Positions 46,519-56,835 are shown, counted from the stretch's first letter. The stretch: 64,000 nt of DNA from Rhynchopus euleeides (GCA_963210315.1 OY723315.1:62001-126000), one strand, 5' to 3'. Made by a program: numbers and translations. The notes: generated by a model from the sequence alone, not told the origin.

Positions 46519-47028
46519 CTAGTAGTACTTCGACACCCTCTTGCACATGATGGAGTCGCAGCACTTGTCCACCACCTTGCAGCGCCCCGTCAGGTAGTCC
46601 AGCACGTCGCACTCGGTCGACTTGGCCTCCTCGAAATCAGCAGGGCAGATCGGCATCATGCGGCAGCACACGGTCGTCTCGCACTCCCCGCAGTAGCCGA
46701 TCCCGAACTTCTCCTTGCAGCACGTCCCCTTGGGGCACACCTTGTCCCCAAACGGCGCACACCCGAACGGCCAGTGCACGCACTGCGCCTTCCCGTCAGA
46801 GTCAACAACGCAGCGGCTGTCCGACGAGCAGCGCACGATCTGGCAGGGGTTGGCCGGCTGCCAGGGAACGAGCCCCTCGATATCCTTGCACTGCCACTTC
46901 CCTTCGATCTCCACACACGCCTGGGGGCAGTTCAGCGCTTTGCACTCGGCAGACACCTCACCCACCACTACGTCCGCCGCGTGCACGGCACACGCAGCGA
47001 CTGCAGCAACGAGCATCATGCGCATCAT
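46519..47028 (-). CDS. Small secreted cysteine-rich protein
   Basis: Single exon, 169 residues. The start is the first ATG of MMRMMLVAAVAACAVHAADV, which makes a clean signal peptide; the frame stays open further upstream but that extension lacks a plausible signal. The mature part has about 20 cysteines with pairs CC at several places (GTCCKEKF, TTVCCRMM, DKCCDSIMC), suggesting many disulfides. No known domain is recognised. Its neighbour to the left is also secreted. A TATA-like sequence lies about 80 bp upstream. Confidence 0.75.
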   Translation of the reverse strand: MMRMMLVAAVAACAVHAADVVVGEVSAECKALNCPQACVEIEGKWQCKDIEGLVPWQPANPCQIVRCSSDSRCVVDSDGKAQCVHWPFGCAPFGDKVCPKGTCCKEKFGIGYCGECETTVCCRMMPICPADFEEAKSTECDVLDYLTGRCKVVDKCCDSIMCKRVSKYY

Positions 47029-47100
47029 TGAGGAGGACTGGGATGTGCAGTTCTGTGCGGTGTGGATGTGGGTGTGGAACGACACGCGGTGTGTGCTACA

Positions 47101-47113
47101 ACATATAAATAAG
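47101..47113 (-). promoter_or_regulatory. Possible TATA-like element upstream of the small secreted gene
   Basis: The plus strand reads ACATATAAATAAG, which on the minus strand gives CTTATTTATATGT, about 75-85 bp before the start at 47028. It is the only TATA-like sequence close to a gene start in the window. Position fits; function is inferred. Confidence 0.35.
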
Positions 47114-47299
47114 CCTGCCTCCTCGCTATGGCGGATGCGGGGAACGGGGAGCACCGCTGCAGGTGCCGGGCCACCACTCTATACTCGGTCCTAAGTCGCT
47201 TCTTTTCTACAATCGGCACTCATGGAGGCCTGCTGTCTATACAGCTATCTATTGGGATGTACATACAGCACAGCACAGGCAAGACAAGCAGATGGTGGA

Positions 47300-49817
47300 C
47301 TACTCGGGGCCGACCTCTGTGAAGAGGGACAGGATCAACACGAGCGCTTCCATCTGGTCTGCATCGTGTGGGAATATTAACGGTTTATGATGCGCCTTCG
47401 ACGATGACGTATGAATGGTCAAGGTCTGTGTATTAGGGGACGGTGACACGCTGCTCACCTTGTTCCACTTAATCGCCACTTCGTTCAACTCACTGCGCGC
47501 AGCTTCGGGTTCGGTCTGCGTGATGACAAAGTAGTTCTTCTCCAACCGCAGCCTGCACGACAGCGGCTTCGACAGACTGCCCGGATACACCACCGTCAGC
47601 CCATCCAGCTGGATGAAGGCACAACACATCAGCAGCTCGAGGGGAAACGACACATCGTGGAAGATGACCAGTCGCAGCGTCCGGTAGAGGCTCTCCAGCA
47701 GGCTCTCCCCTGCACCGGGGCCGAGCTGCCGCAGCACCACCAGGCGCGCGTTGTCGCACTTCAGCACCACGCGCCGTGTGGAGGAGTCGGCAGGGGACAC
47801 CAGCTCCACCGTGTCCACACTGCCGTAGTTTATGGTGTGGGAGTAGTTGCGCGGCTTCCCGCTGACAGGCGTCTTGGAGAAGAGCTTGATGTGCTTGCTC
47901 TTGTTGTCGAGCCTGCAGCACACATCGGCACCCGGGGGCACAGCGAACTCCTCGGCGTCGACGCTGAGCGACTCAAACTGGTAGGACGTCACCTGCGCCA
48001 GCGGCACGGGGGTCACAACCTCGCTGACACTCGCCCCCCTCATGCTGCCTGTCGTGCTGGGCTGCCTCCGCAGCGACCCGCCGCGCGGCACGCTCGGCGG
48101 ATGCATCAATAGAGCAGACGGTGGTGCCGACGGTGGCACTGCCTGCTGGGGCGTGGCAGGGTGGTGCGCTGCAGCCACAGGGGGCGCTGGCGGCGGCGGA
48201 GGCGGTGGGACCACCGGCGGCGGCTGTGTGCGGGGCACGCTGGGCTGCCTGCGCTGCGGGGTGAGGGTGCGGGACTGCGAGGCAGGTGTTGCTGCCGGGG
48301 GTCCCCACGCGGCGTGCATTGGGGGGGACTGCGCTGGCGGGTAGTGCTGGTGCCGCTGCGGGTAGGCGGGTTCCGACACATGCGCTGGCCCCAGCGTGTC
48401 GAGCTTCTCTGCGTACAGCTGGTGCACGCGCCGCAGGAGCTCGTAGTGCTGTGCGGGCATGGAGTCCACGACAGTGGTCTGCAGCAGGGTGGGGTTGCGG
48501 TGTGGCGTGGTGTGGTGGCTGCAGGCATACCCTCAGGCTCGCAAGGTCCGCAAAGCTCACCTCGTGCATGTTCATGTCGAACTCGCCCAGGCTGCGCGTG
48601 TCGTCCCCACCCACCTGCAGGTAGGCACGGAGGGGCGACGCCAGGTTAGGGATGAACGGGAGTGGGTTGCCCCCCCCGCCCACACGGTCCCATCCGCCGG
48701 CACCTTCGGGTGGGATAACGACGAGCGACTCGGCGCTCTGCGCAAACCGCCCCCTGACGGTGTCGATCTGCCGAGTGGAGGGGGTGTGCCGAAGTGCAGG
48801 AGGCGGGGAGGTGGGGCAGAGCTGCCAAACCACAGTGCCTTATTGTGAACCCAGCGCTGGAGGCCAGGATTGCTGCCGGAAGGGGCACAACCGCCACACA
48901 TAAACGCCAGCTCTTGCGATACCCACCCATTCACCCCTGAATCTTTTCGGAAGTGTCACTTGGGACAATCACCCAACACACCAGGAACCCCCCTCCCACC
49001 CCGCAGCCCCAGTCGCCCACCCCTGCTCCCGCTGCAGACACACCTCTGAAGCCAGCTCCGCCTTGCGATGTCGCAGCTGCTGCAGCTCATCGTCGAGCGG
49101 CGACTCCCGCCCGCTGGCGAAGGGCACGGGGGAGTCACGTGTGGAGAGGTCGTGGTTCGCCATGTCGAGGCTGTTCTCGAGGCTCGTGATCTCCGCCGTG
49201 ACTGCGGGCAGCTTGTCCTTGCACGACCGCGCCTCCTCGCGCAGCTTCGCAGCCCGCTGCACCAGCCTGTCCAGCTCGGTGGTGCGAAGCGCCACCTGCT
49301 GCCGCAGGTGCGCCAGCTCCGTCTCCGCAAGCCGCTGCCGCTTCTCCATGTTCTCCGCCTCCAGGTCGACCGTCTCCATCTCGCGCTTCTCCGCAGCGGC
49401 CTGCGCCTCCTTGATGCCCGCCAGCGCATCCTTCAGCTCGTTGTTCACCTTCAGCAGCCCTTCATACTGCGTCTGGATGCTCTGCTTGTGCGACTGCCAC
49501 CGCTGCGCGATCACATCCACAAGCGGCGACTGCCCCTGCACCGCCTCCCCCTGCACGGGGGCCTGGGCTGCCTGCGCCTGCTCCTCCCAGGAAGGCGGTT
49601 GGTCATGCGGCCTGGCTGGCGACATGCTCCTGAAGCCCTTCGGGCCTAGTGCAGGCGAGGGCGGCAGGGATGTGGCGGCGCTGGGCGAGGTCCCGGAGGG
49701 CACCAGAGGGCCAACCACGCGTGGGCGGTTCACGGATTGGAAGCCCTGGGCAGGCTTGGCGGAGAGGTCGTGCCACGCAGAAGGCTCGAAGGTGTTGAGC
49801 TGCGACTTCAGGTCCAT
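47300..49817 (-). CDS. Coiled-coil protein with beta-rich C-terminal half
   Basis: Three exons: 49817-49044, 48767-48531 and 48478-47300; both introns phase 0; 729 residues. The N-terminal 110 residues are Ser/Pro-rich and probably disordered. Residues 115-260 form a coiled coil (KVNNELKDALAGIKEAQAAA ... EITSLENSLDMANHDLS). Exon 2 begins IDTVRGRFAQSAESLVVIPP, continuing the helix into a loop. A Pro/Gln-rich linker containing a polyproline run (around residue 425) leads to about 230 residues of alternating strands, with VPPGADVCCRLDNKSKHIKL, SVDTVELVS, RRVVLKCDNARLVVLRQL, KPLSCRLRLEKNYFVIT and VAIKWNKVSSVSPSP, ending in a helix ADQMEALVLILSLF. This could be two PH-like folds in tandem, judged from pattern alone. 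Intron 1 (276 bp) is the longest placed, so a small missed exon is possible there. Confidence 0.75.
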
Positions 49818-50923
49818 CGGCTGCCTTGTGTGTCAGGGATCATCGCATGCCTGGCAGGAGGGGGTAGGGCAGTGGTGCGGTGCCTTGAGTGGAGCGCGGC
49901 GAATATTGGGTTTGCAACTCCTTCCCGGAAGGGGGTGTGGGGGGGGGGGGTGTCAGCTCGTGCTGCTGCTGCTGGGGGTATTCATCCCTTGTGTCTTGTT
50001 ATCTGCTGGCACAGCAGGGGTAATCACGTTTCGTTCTCAAGGGTTCATTGCGCGTCTATCCCTCCTCACCCCCCCCCCCCACCCACCCACCCACCACCCT
50101 CCCTTTACACCCCCTTGCCACCCCCCCCCCCCCACCCTCGCGACACTCTCGCTACTTTTGTGACATTTTCCTCGACTTTCCCCGACGCCACGCTGTGTGT
50201 CGACGATGGGCGGATTCCGGTGTACAAGAGTAGCAAGCCATGCCGAAGTGCGGGCGGGCTGTGTGGTGTGTGCGGCTTATTCACACCACCACCACCACCA
50301 CCACCACCCCCCTCCCCCCTCCCCGATTTCGTAATGTTGCCAGATTATGCGTTGGTGTGAAGCGAAGTTGGGGGGGGGGGGGGGGCAAAAAAAGCAGCGC
50401 CTCGAGAACTTGCCATCCACCCCCCCTCCTCCAAGATTGTTCCTTCCCGCATGCATGCCCGTGGTGTGTCATGCACCCAGATGCCTTCACATCACACCCT
50501 ACTCCGCAATGGGGGGGCAGGAGGGCGCCAGCGGGACCCCCTCACACCCGCTGCCTGCAATTTAGGTGCCAGTGGTTGGCACAGTTCGACACAGAGAAGA
50601 GAAGGGAAGAGGGAAAGAGAGAGTGTCAACTCGTGCGCCGTCTGCTCCGGCTGGGTGCTTCAGAGAGAGGCACACCAAGCAGCACGTTGCGAAGGCACTT
50701 GAGAGAGGGGAGGAGAAAACGTGCTTTGTAATAATGCCGGGGCTCACGGAACCCATCTGCCTGTCTGTCTCCTGGAGACCTGGAGACGCCACACCAACAA
50801 AGCCCCCATGGGGTATATGGGACACGCGTGGAGCATGCACCTGCACGACAACCACGACACCCAAGCCAGAACCTCTCAGGACCCCAACAAACGAATCGCA
50901 AACGCGTGTGCATACACGCCCTG
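49818..50923. other. Spacer, C-tract and CAC-repeat rich
   Basis: Carries C-runs at 50069-50078 and 50119-50131, a (CAC/CCA)n stretch at 50281-50311 and a G-run at 50370-50383. No gene seen. Confidence 0.5.
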
Positions 50924-50980
50924 CTGGGCGGCTGTCCTCGCGGCCTGGTTATGAGCCAGGCCGCGAGGACAGCCACCCAG
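50924..50980. repeat. Near-perfect 25-bp inverted repeat with 7-base loop
   Basis: The left arm 50924-50948 starts CTGGGCGGCTGTCCTCGCGG; the loop is TTATGAG; the right arm 50956-50980 ends GAGGACAGCCACCCAG. Only one of 25 positions differs, and that one would be a G-U pair in RNA. It is the longest clean hairpin in the window outside transposons. Confidence 0.92.
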
Positions 50981-51130
50981 CTCAGTGTGTGTGTGTGGAG
51001 TGATGTGGTTTTAAGTGGGTAATGCCCCACTCGGGCTATGTGTGTGTGTGTGTGTTACAGTGGAGATCGCTTGAAGAACCATCCGATAATGGGTGTGGAG
51101 TGCACTGCTCCCAAAAAAGACAGTGCTGTT
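50981..51130. other. Short spacer with GT run
   Basis: Contains a (TG)n run at about 51040-51055. Its last three bases (GTT, 51128-51130) are the left target duplication of the next MITE. Confidence 0.5.
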
Positions 51131-51229
51131 GGTGGTCTTCGCTGATCGTTATGCTTCGTTATTCTTCGTCAGTTTTCACCTAGCTTCCTTAGGAAATGCA
51201 CTGACGATCACCCCTTCGTGAAGACCCCC
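51131..51229 (+). mobile_element. MITE, GGGGGTCTTCGCT family, 99-bp copy
   Basis: The left end (GGTGGTCTTCGCTGATCGTT) has one mismatch to the family terminus; the right end is CGTGAAGACCCCC. Flanking GTT occurs at 51128-51130 and 51230-51232, a 3-bp target duplication. Internal words CTTCGTCAGTTTTCAC and TGCACTGACGATCACCC match the copies at 23545 and 56382. Confidence 0.87.
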
Positions 51230-51573
51230 GTTGTTTAGTTTGTGTATGGCGCCACGCCGGAACCATATTCGAAAGGAGCGTGGGATGCGTGAGGGGGACA
51301 GAGAGAGGGGGGGCGCCTGGAGGGGCGTGCCCTCCCCTCTCGATGTTTGAAGCAGGTGCGGCCGCAAAGGGATACACACAACACCCGTCCCTCCCACACA
51401 GCTCCCTTGGCAGGTCGGGTGTATTTCTTTCGAGTTTCTGCCCACCCCACCCCGCCCCGCCCCCCTCAAGCACGCCAAAAGTGTTCAAAATCGTTCAAAC
51501 TTTTGAAATCCCAGGGTTGTGGGGACAAGCATGCTGCAGGCTGGAGGCGGTGGCACGGCGACGCCCACCCCGC
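51230..51573. other. Spacer 3' of the glycosyltransferase gene
   Basis: About 0.34 kb of mixed sequence with a TTCAAA...CGTTCAAAC word near 51484. No gene seen. Confidence 0.45.
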
Positions 51574-52596
51574 TCAGCGGGGCGGGGCAGCAAGGGCCAG
51601 CGCCTTCCTGAGGACCTCCTTTGCGCGCGGCGTCAGTCCCCTCCCCTGCCGCCACCACTCGCAGATGTCGGCGTAGGGGCTGGAGGCACACTTCGCCGCA
51701 TCCCACGGCTTGACCATCGTGTAGTGCAGGAGGCGCAGCTTGCCCTTCTCCTTCTCCCAGAGCCCCGGCTTGCCTTTGAACACCGCGAGGTTCGCATTCT
51801 CCTCAAACTTCAGCTCGTGCCACTGGGGGGGGCCCTTATAGCCTGCGCGGGTGCCGCCCCACATTGCGTTGAGAAAACCCTGCTCTGCCCAGTGCTCGAC
51901 GTACTTCAGAGGCTTTGTCCCGTTGTAGTGCAGCATGATCTCGTCGTAGACCTCGGCCCTCGGGTGCAGGAGGGCGACCCCCATGTTGAAGGTCCCCACA
52001 AAGCCCCCCTTCTTGTCGAAGAAGTCACGCCCCGCTGCAATCTTCTTCCCCTTGGGGATGCGGATCTTGAGGAGGGAGTCGATGTTCCCCAGGGCGTAGG
52101 TATCGGAGTCGAGGTACACGACCGTCTCCAGCTCCGTCATGCTCCAGAGCTGGAACTTTGTGAACTGGTCCTCAAACTTCTTGATGGTCTTCTTCAGGAG
52201 AGGCAGCCTTTTGACGGTGCAGATCTTCCACCCAGCAATTCCCAGCATCTCCTTTGTCTCGTCCGTCAGGGGTTTCTCGCTCAGCTCCATGATGACCGCT
52301 GAGAAATTGACGGTTGCGTGTGACCGGGCAGAGAGCAGCATGCGGACAGCGGCCTGTGCGTATTTCCCACGCTTGTCATCAATCACCATGCTCCACAACG
52401 TGATGGGATGTTTGACAGTCACATAGTTGAGGCACTTCGTCAGCCGTATGCTGTCGTCGGTGTTCATCATCAGATCGGCGAGCGGGGGCATCGGGTGTGT
52501 GTCGTGCGGCCACACGGCGTTGCCGGCACCTATGAAATGCTCCAGCGACATCCCCAGGAGGAACGCTACCACGTAGAAGCCATACTTCCCGGCCAT
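51574..52596 (-). CDS. GT8-family glycosyltransferase with signal anchor
   Basis: Single exon, 340 residues from the ATG at 52596. The N-terminus (YGFYVVAFLLGMSLEHFIGA) is one hydrophobic segment suited to a signal anchor, suggesting a Golgi or ER lumenal enzyme. The catalytic part has glycogenin/galactinol-synthase-like features of family GT8: RLTKCLNYVTVKHPITLWSM is a starting strand region, KFQLWSMTELETVVYLDSDT carries the metal/nucleotide-sugar DxD motif, FNMGVALLHP follows, then the WAEQGFLNAMW region and a late LHYTMVKPWD. GT8 enzymes transfer sugars from UDP- or related donors with retention of configuration. Donor and acceptor cannot be told from the sequence. It is the rightmost host gene that I can support. 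Confidence 0.88.
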   Translation of the reverse strand: MAGKYGFYVVAFLLGMSLEHFIGAGNAVWPHDTHPMPPLADLMMNTDDSIRLTKCLNYVTVKHPITLWSMVIDDKRGKYAQAAVRMLLSARSHATVNFSAVIMELSEKPLTDETKEMLGIAGWKICTVKRLPLLKKTIKKFEDQFTKFQLWSMTELETVVYLDSDTYALGNIDSLLKIRIPKGKKIAAGRDFFDKKGGFVGTFNMGVALLHPRAEVYDEIMLHYNGTKPLKYVEHWAEQGFLNAMWGGTRAGYKGPPQWHELKFEENANLAVFKGKPGLWEKEKGKLRLLHYTMVKPWDAAKCASSPYADICEWWRQGRGLTPRAKEVLRKALALAAPPR

Positions 52597-54740
52597 CCTT
52601 TGGGTGTCGAATGCCCCGGTGCTTCCTCGCGTTTCCCCTGGGAAACGGGGGAGGGGATGGTGATGGGTTTGGGGAGGTTAGGGTCCTCACGCAAGAAGGG
52701 AGGGAAACTCAAAAACCCCCCCTTCTCTCACCCCGCCCCCACACCCACCCTGGTCTGCGGTTGTGCGTCCTGTGTGGGGGTTGATGCGGTGTGGAGTGTG
52801 GATCAAGGGGGTGAGGGCGAGCGACAGCAGCACAAAACAGGCAGCAACTGCGGGCAACCGGGGAAGCGGGAAGCAGGGGGAGGGGGGGCGCAGCCAGGGC
52901 AGCACCCCACAGATCTCTCTCTCTCTCTTCTCACATTTTTGTTCTTGATTCTTCCTCTCTCCTTCAAACGAGGGGGGGGCGGGGCGGGGCAGGTCACCCG
53001 CGGCGTGTGTGTTTGGGCAGGGTGCATCGGACAGTATTTGCATTTGGGTTGTGGGGGGGGGGGGGGGGAAGCGAAGATCCAACAATTCAGTTGGGAGGGG
53101 GGCAGGGGGGGGGGGGGGGGGGGGGGGAAGCGTGTGGTCGAGGGGGTGTCACCATGATATGCGGTTGGTATTCTTTTTTGCATCTCTTCTTCCACGCCAT
53201 GGAGAGACATGGCATGGGGTGTGTGTTTTTTCTCGCAATAATAAGGAGGTTCGGGGGGGGGGGGGGAAGGACTGAAAACATCGACAGGGTTGGGCGGGAT
53301 ATGTGGTGTGTGTGTGCTTGTGTGTGTTGTGTTGTCTGTGTGGGCTGGGTCACCAGGGTGAGAGAAAAGCCGATGCAATGGGTGTCCTGTTTTGTTTCGA
53401 ATACTCGCAAAGATTCGCCGTTTAGTTCCGTTTTGTTGTGGGTGGTGGTGGTGGCAGTGGGGGGGGAGGGGGGGTAATGGCGCGTGCGTGTCTGTGTCTA
53501 AACTTCACTGTTTTTTTGTTGGAAATCTCTCCTCCCGAACAATATGGAGGCAGGGAAACAGCAGAATGAACCTGGCTGAAAGGCGCCTACAGATCCAACA
53601 GAAGTCCTGTTTCGGGTGGTCAAAGACCCCTCTGTAACAAAAAACACGGGGGACAATCTTTTTGGTATTGACCACTTTCAGCCGAACGGAGGGAGATGAC
53701 AACGACCAGACTACGGCGCACACACATCGCACACTGTTGCCCGAAGGCGTTGCACTCACGGGCATTGCACATTCCCTTTTGATCACAGAGAATGACACCA
53801 AACTATGCACTGTTTTGCTGCCTCTTTACTGTGCAGCAGTCGAGAATGCACCGAGAACGCGCTCTTGATGCAAGCTCACTACTACACGCAAGGCAGCACG
53901 TGTGTGACCCAAGTCAAACGGGTGTGTGTGTGCGTCAGTTGGGGAGGGTGGTGTGTGCGTGTGTGTGGGGGGGGGTGTGGATAAACGGAGGATTTTCTGG
54001 CAAATTACTGAAAGGAAAGATCGTCGGGGACAAAAAAAATCGAAGGAAGAAAGAGCAGTGTGTTCTGAAGAATAAAGGAGGTAACCCCAGGCCAGGACGC
54101 TTCCTCCGAAGAAAAGGAGACATCCTTTGTGGGAAGAAGTCAGCACCAGGAGGAGAAAGGGGGGTGGGGGGGTCCGGTTCTGCACGAATCCCGACGAAAC
54201 CTGCGACGGTTCTGCGCCAATTAAAGAAAGAAACCTAGACGTTTTGAACGATTTTCCTGGGCAATTTTGAAAACAAAAATGAGATTTTTTTTGGTGATTT
54301 CTCCCAGAAGTGCAGAATAAAGCGGAAAAAAGAGTGACCCGCTTTCACAACACACTTGACACGGTTTGCCACGACAGTGGCACAGAGCGAAGGCCCATGC
54401 TTTTTTTTGGTAATTTTTAAGCCCCCTTCGCCCCACACGTCGAGTTCCCGTTAGGGGCACCACAAGGAGGCAACGGGAGGAGGAGGAGGGGGAAGGGACA
54501 ACCTCCCCAAGAATAGACGATATCAACGAACACCGGGGGGGGAGGGGGGAGGGGGGGGGGTGAAGGAGAATTGGAGAAACAGAAGGAGAAAATAGAGGGG
54601 GTGGCGGAGCGCCCATCGGCACACCGCTGCCAAATCAGTTGAAAGAGAAAGAGGGCGTACGACAGAGAGAGAGAGAGGGAGAGACGAGGGGCACGACCAC
54701 GTCGGTTTCGACAGGTCGGCCCGCACACATCTTACATGGT
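52597..54740. other. Gene-free spacer with very long G-runs
   Basis: Holds runs of about 15 G at 53053-53068 and about 25 G at 53106-53128, another at 53256-53267, plus GT-rich sequence (53300-53345) and (GGT)n at 53438-53455. An (AG)n stretch lies at 54664-54685. No frame here is convincing as a gene. Confidence 0.55.
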
Positions 54741-54857
54741 TTGACAGAATTCTGCCAGAATTTCACAGATTCTGGCAGATTCTGGGGATTTCAGATTTTT
54801 CAGAATTTTCAAAATCTGAGAAAATCTGTCCAGATTCTGGACAGATTTTTCTGTGTG
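54741..54857. repeat. Patch of CAGATTCTGG-type short repeats
   Basis: Words AGAATTCTGCCAGAA, CAGATTCTGGCAGATTCTGG, CAGAATTTTC and CAGATTCTGGACAGA recur in both orientations within about 115 bp. The patch abuts the spacer of GC-hairpin copy 8. Confidence 0.65.
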
Positions 54858-55025
54858 AGTTGGCTGCGTCCTCCTGAGGCTACGGAGAGTGGTCTGGGTC
54901 CCATTCGCTGATGTGAACCCAAAGGACTTGGCTACAAGACAGGCACACGCTGCAGCCTAGTGATACAGGGGGGTCTGGGGGGCGGAGCCCCCCAGCCGCC
55001 GGAGGCCACGGTAGTGAACGCCTGG
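54858..55025 (-). repeat. GC-hairpin dispersed repeat, copy 8 with spacer
   Basis: The core is at 54967-55019. The adjoining 54858-54966, read on the minus strand, gives CTGTCTTGTAGCCAAGTCCT and CCTCAGGAGGACGCAGCCAA. These match the spacer after copy 1 (8803-8895), so this is a monomer of the longer unit. Confidence 0.85.
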
Positions 55026-56381
55026 CTCCTGACCGGGGAACAACGCCGGGTTTTGGCTGGAAAAACCGAAAAAGGGGCGGGTGTCCGGAGGATTCATCCT
55101 CATCCCCCACTAGAATACCACCTGCCCCCGAAAAACTTCACCCAGAAAAACCTGTGGGGAAAAAATCCCACCTAAAAAACCCAAGGAGAAAAATAAAATT
55201 CCCTCCCTGCAAAAACCCTAAGAGAAAAAAACTGCAATCCTGAATCGGGACTTGGACTCCACATTTAGCTTCATACTTGGGGGACCTTTTTCGAATTTTT
55301 TTTTTGGGGGGGGGGGGGGGGCTATTTTGGTCATTTGGGCCCGTTTTCAAAGGAATTTATGAATTTTGAGCCCATTCGTTGCCCTAAAATGGGCCCGCGA
55401 ATATCTAGCTCCTGAGGACCTGGGTACATGGCCAAATCAGCCAGAAATCTCAGGTTTTCGCATTGCAATTTGGGTTCGCGTGCTGGTATCGCAGACTGGC
55501 CCCGAGGGTCGGTTTTCGTCAGCTGAGTGAGGGTGTGATATGAGGGTTCTATCCAACAAGGATATCAAGGCGGCACTTCAAAGTCCTGCCAAGGACAGCG
55601 CCACGTGGGTGTGTGCTTCTGATGTACGTTATGTCATCATGTGAAACCCTCCCCAGCGTGTGCCAACATCCCTGACACGCTGACGAAAAGCATGACACGG
55701 AGAAAACAGGTGCCGAAACAACCTGCCGAGCACACGGGTGGTGCCACGTTGATCCACGCAGCGATCTCCCATGTCAGGAAGCCTTGTCGCCACGGCAGCG
55801 TGCCGCAGACTGTGGGAGAGGTGTTGCCAGTCACCTTGAGGTTGCAGTGTGTCATCAGACTAAAACCCGTGCCTTGTTCACCCTGTTGTTCACCCCTGTG
55901 AGGTTGATCCCATATCGTTGCCTTGGGGCCTGAAGGACATAGGGGTCCAACCGGCACTTGAGCATCGCAAGGCCTAAGTGGCTGTGTGGCAGGTTTTCAT
56001 TGAAGGGCAAATCCCCCCTTTTCTGGGTGAAAAGTGTTGTGCGTCGTTCAGTATCTTGCGCGAATCGCTTTCGACACCACCATTCAAACCACCGCAAAGG
56101 GGCAACCCATCTTCTGGAGTGTGATCTCTGGTGGCGGGGTGGGATGGGTGAGTGGGGTGTGACGGTGCAACGACAGTCGAACTTCTTCGAACGCAGAACA
56201 CCCCACCAGCCTGCCGGGCGTGTGAAGTGTTCGCAAGGATCCGCACAGTGAAAAGTTTCCTGAGTTGGCTACGCCGAACTTACAAAATGGGAAGGTGTGA
56301 GTGTCGCTTGTTACGACCCACTGGCTGGACGAGTTCTCTTTTTGGGGGACAAAACCACACACAACAAGAAGGCTGTCACAA
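55026..56381. other. Gene-free spacer
   Basis: A-rich up to about 55240 with words like those at 15070-15180, a G-run at 55307-55321, then mixed sequence. No gene or repeat recognised in 55380-56380. Confidence 0.45.
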
Positions 56382-56835
56382 GGGGGTCTTCGCTGGTCGT
56401 TATTCTTCGTCAATCTTCGTCAGTTTTCACTACCGTATACGTAAATATTTTGGAACGTAAATATTATGGAACGTAAATATTATGGAACGTAAATATTATG
56501 GAACGCTGGTGGGTTGGCGTTCCAGATTTTTTTCGTTCCATAATATTTACAGGGCTTTCTGCGACTCGGGGACTTGGACCAGGTGATCGGACGGCGTACA
56601 GAGTCCCTGACGGGACCTACTCGTGCACTTTTCGCGCGATTCCTGACGCAAGCCGTCCTCACCACCGAGTCCCCAACTGGCCCTGTAAATATTTTGGAAC
56701 GTAAATATTATGAAACGGACCGGCCAAAAATGGGCCCGTTCCATAATATTTACGTTCCATAATATTTACGTATACGGTATTTCAACAGCAAATACACCAA
56801 GGTGCACTGACGACCATCCCGTAGCGAAGACCCCC
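56382..56835 (+). mobile_element. MITE, GGGGGTCTTCGCT family, split by another element
   Basis: The left part 56382-56432 (GGGGGTCTTCGCTGGTCGTT ... CAGTTTTCACTA) and right part 56778-56835 (TATTTCAACAGCAAATACAC ... TAGCGAAGACCCCC) together make one 109-bp family member. The flanks CACAA and ACAGT give only an imperfect 3-bp duplication. The interruption is the element at 56433-56777. Confidence 0.88.
56433..56777. mobile_element. Nested palindromic element with TA target duplication (345 bp)
   Basis: The ends are inverted: CCGTATACGTAAATATT at 56433 and AATATTTACGTATACGG ending at 56777, with TA on each side (56431-56432 and 56778-56779). TA duplication suggests a Tc1/mariner-type mobiliser. 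The left arm carries four tandem 16-bp units GTAAATATTATGGAAC and the right arm two in inverse orientation. A second inverted pair lies inside (GTTCCATAATATTTACAGGG near 56534 and CCCTGTAAATATTTTGGAAC near 56683), so arms mirror each other twice. No coding capacity. Confidence 0.85.

Noticed and set aside
53003..53477. Gly/Trp/Val-rich plus-strand frames
   Set aside because: Produced by poly-G and GT-rich DNA.
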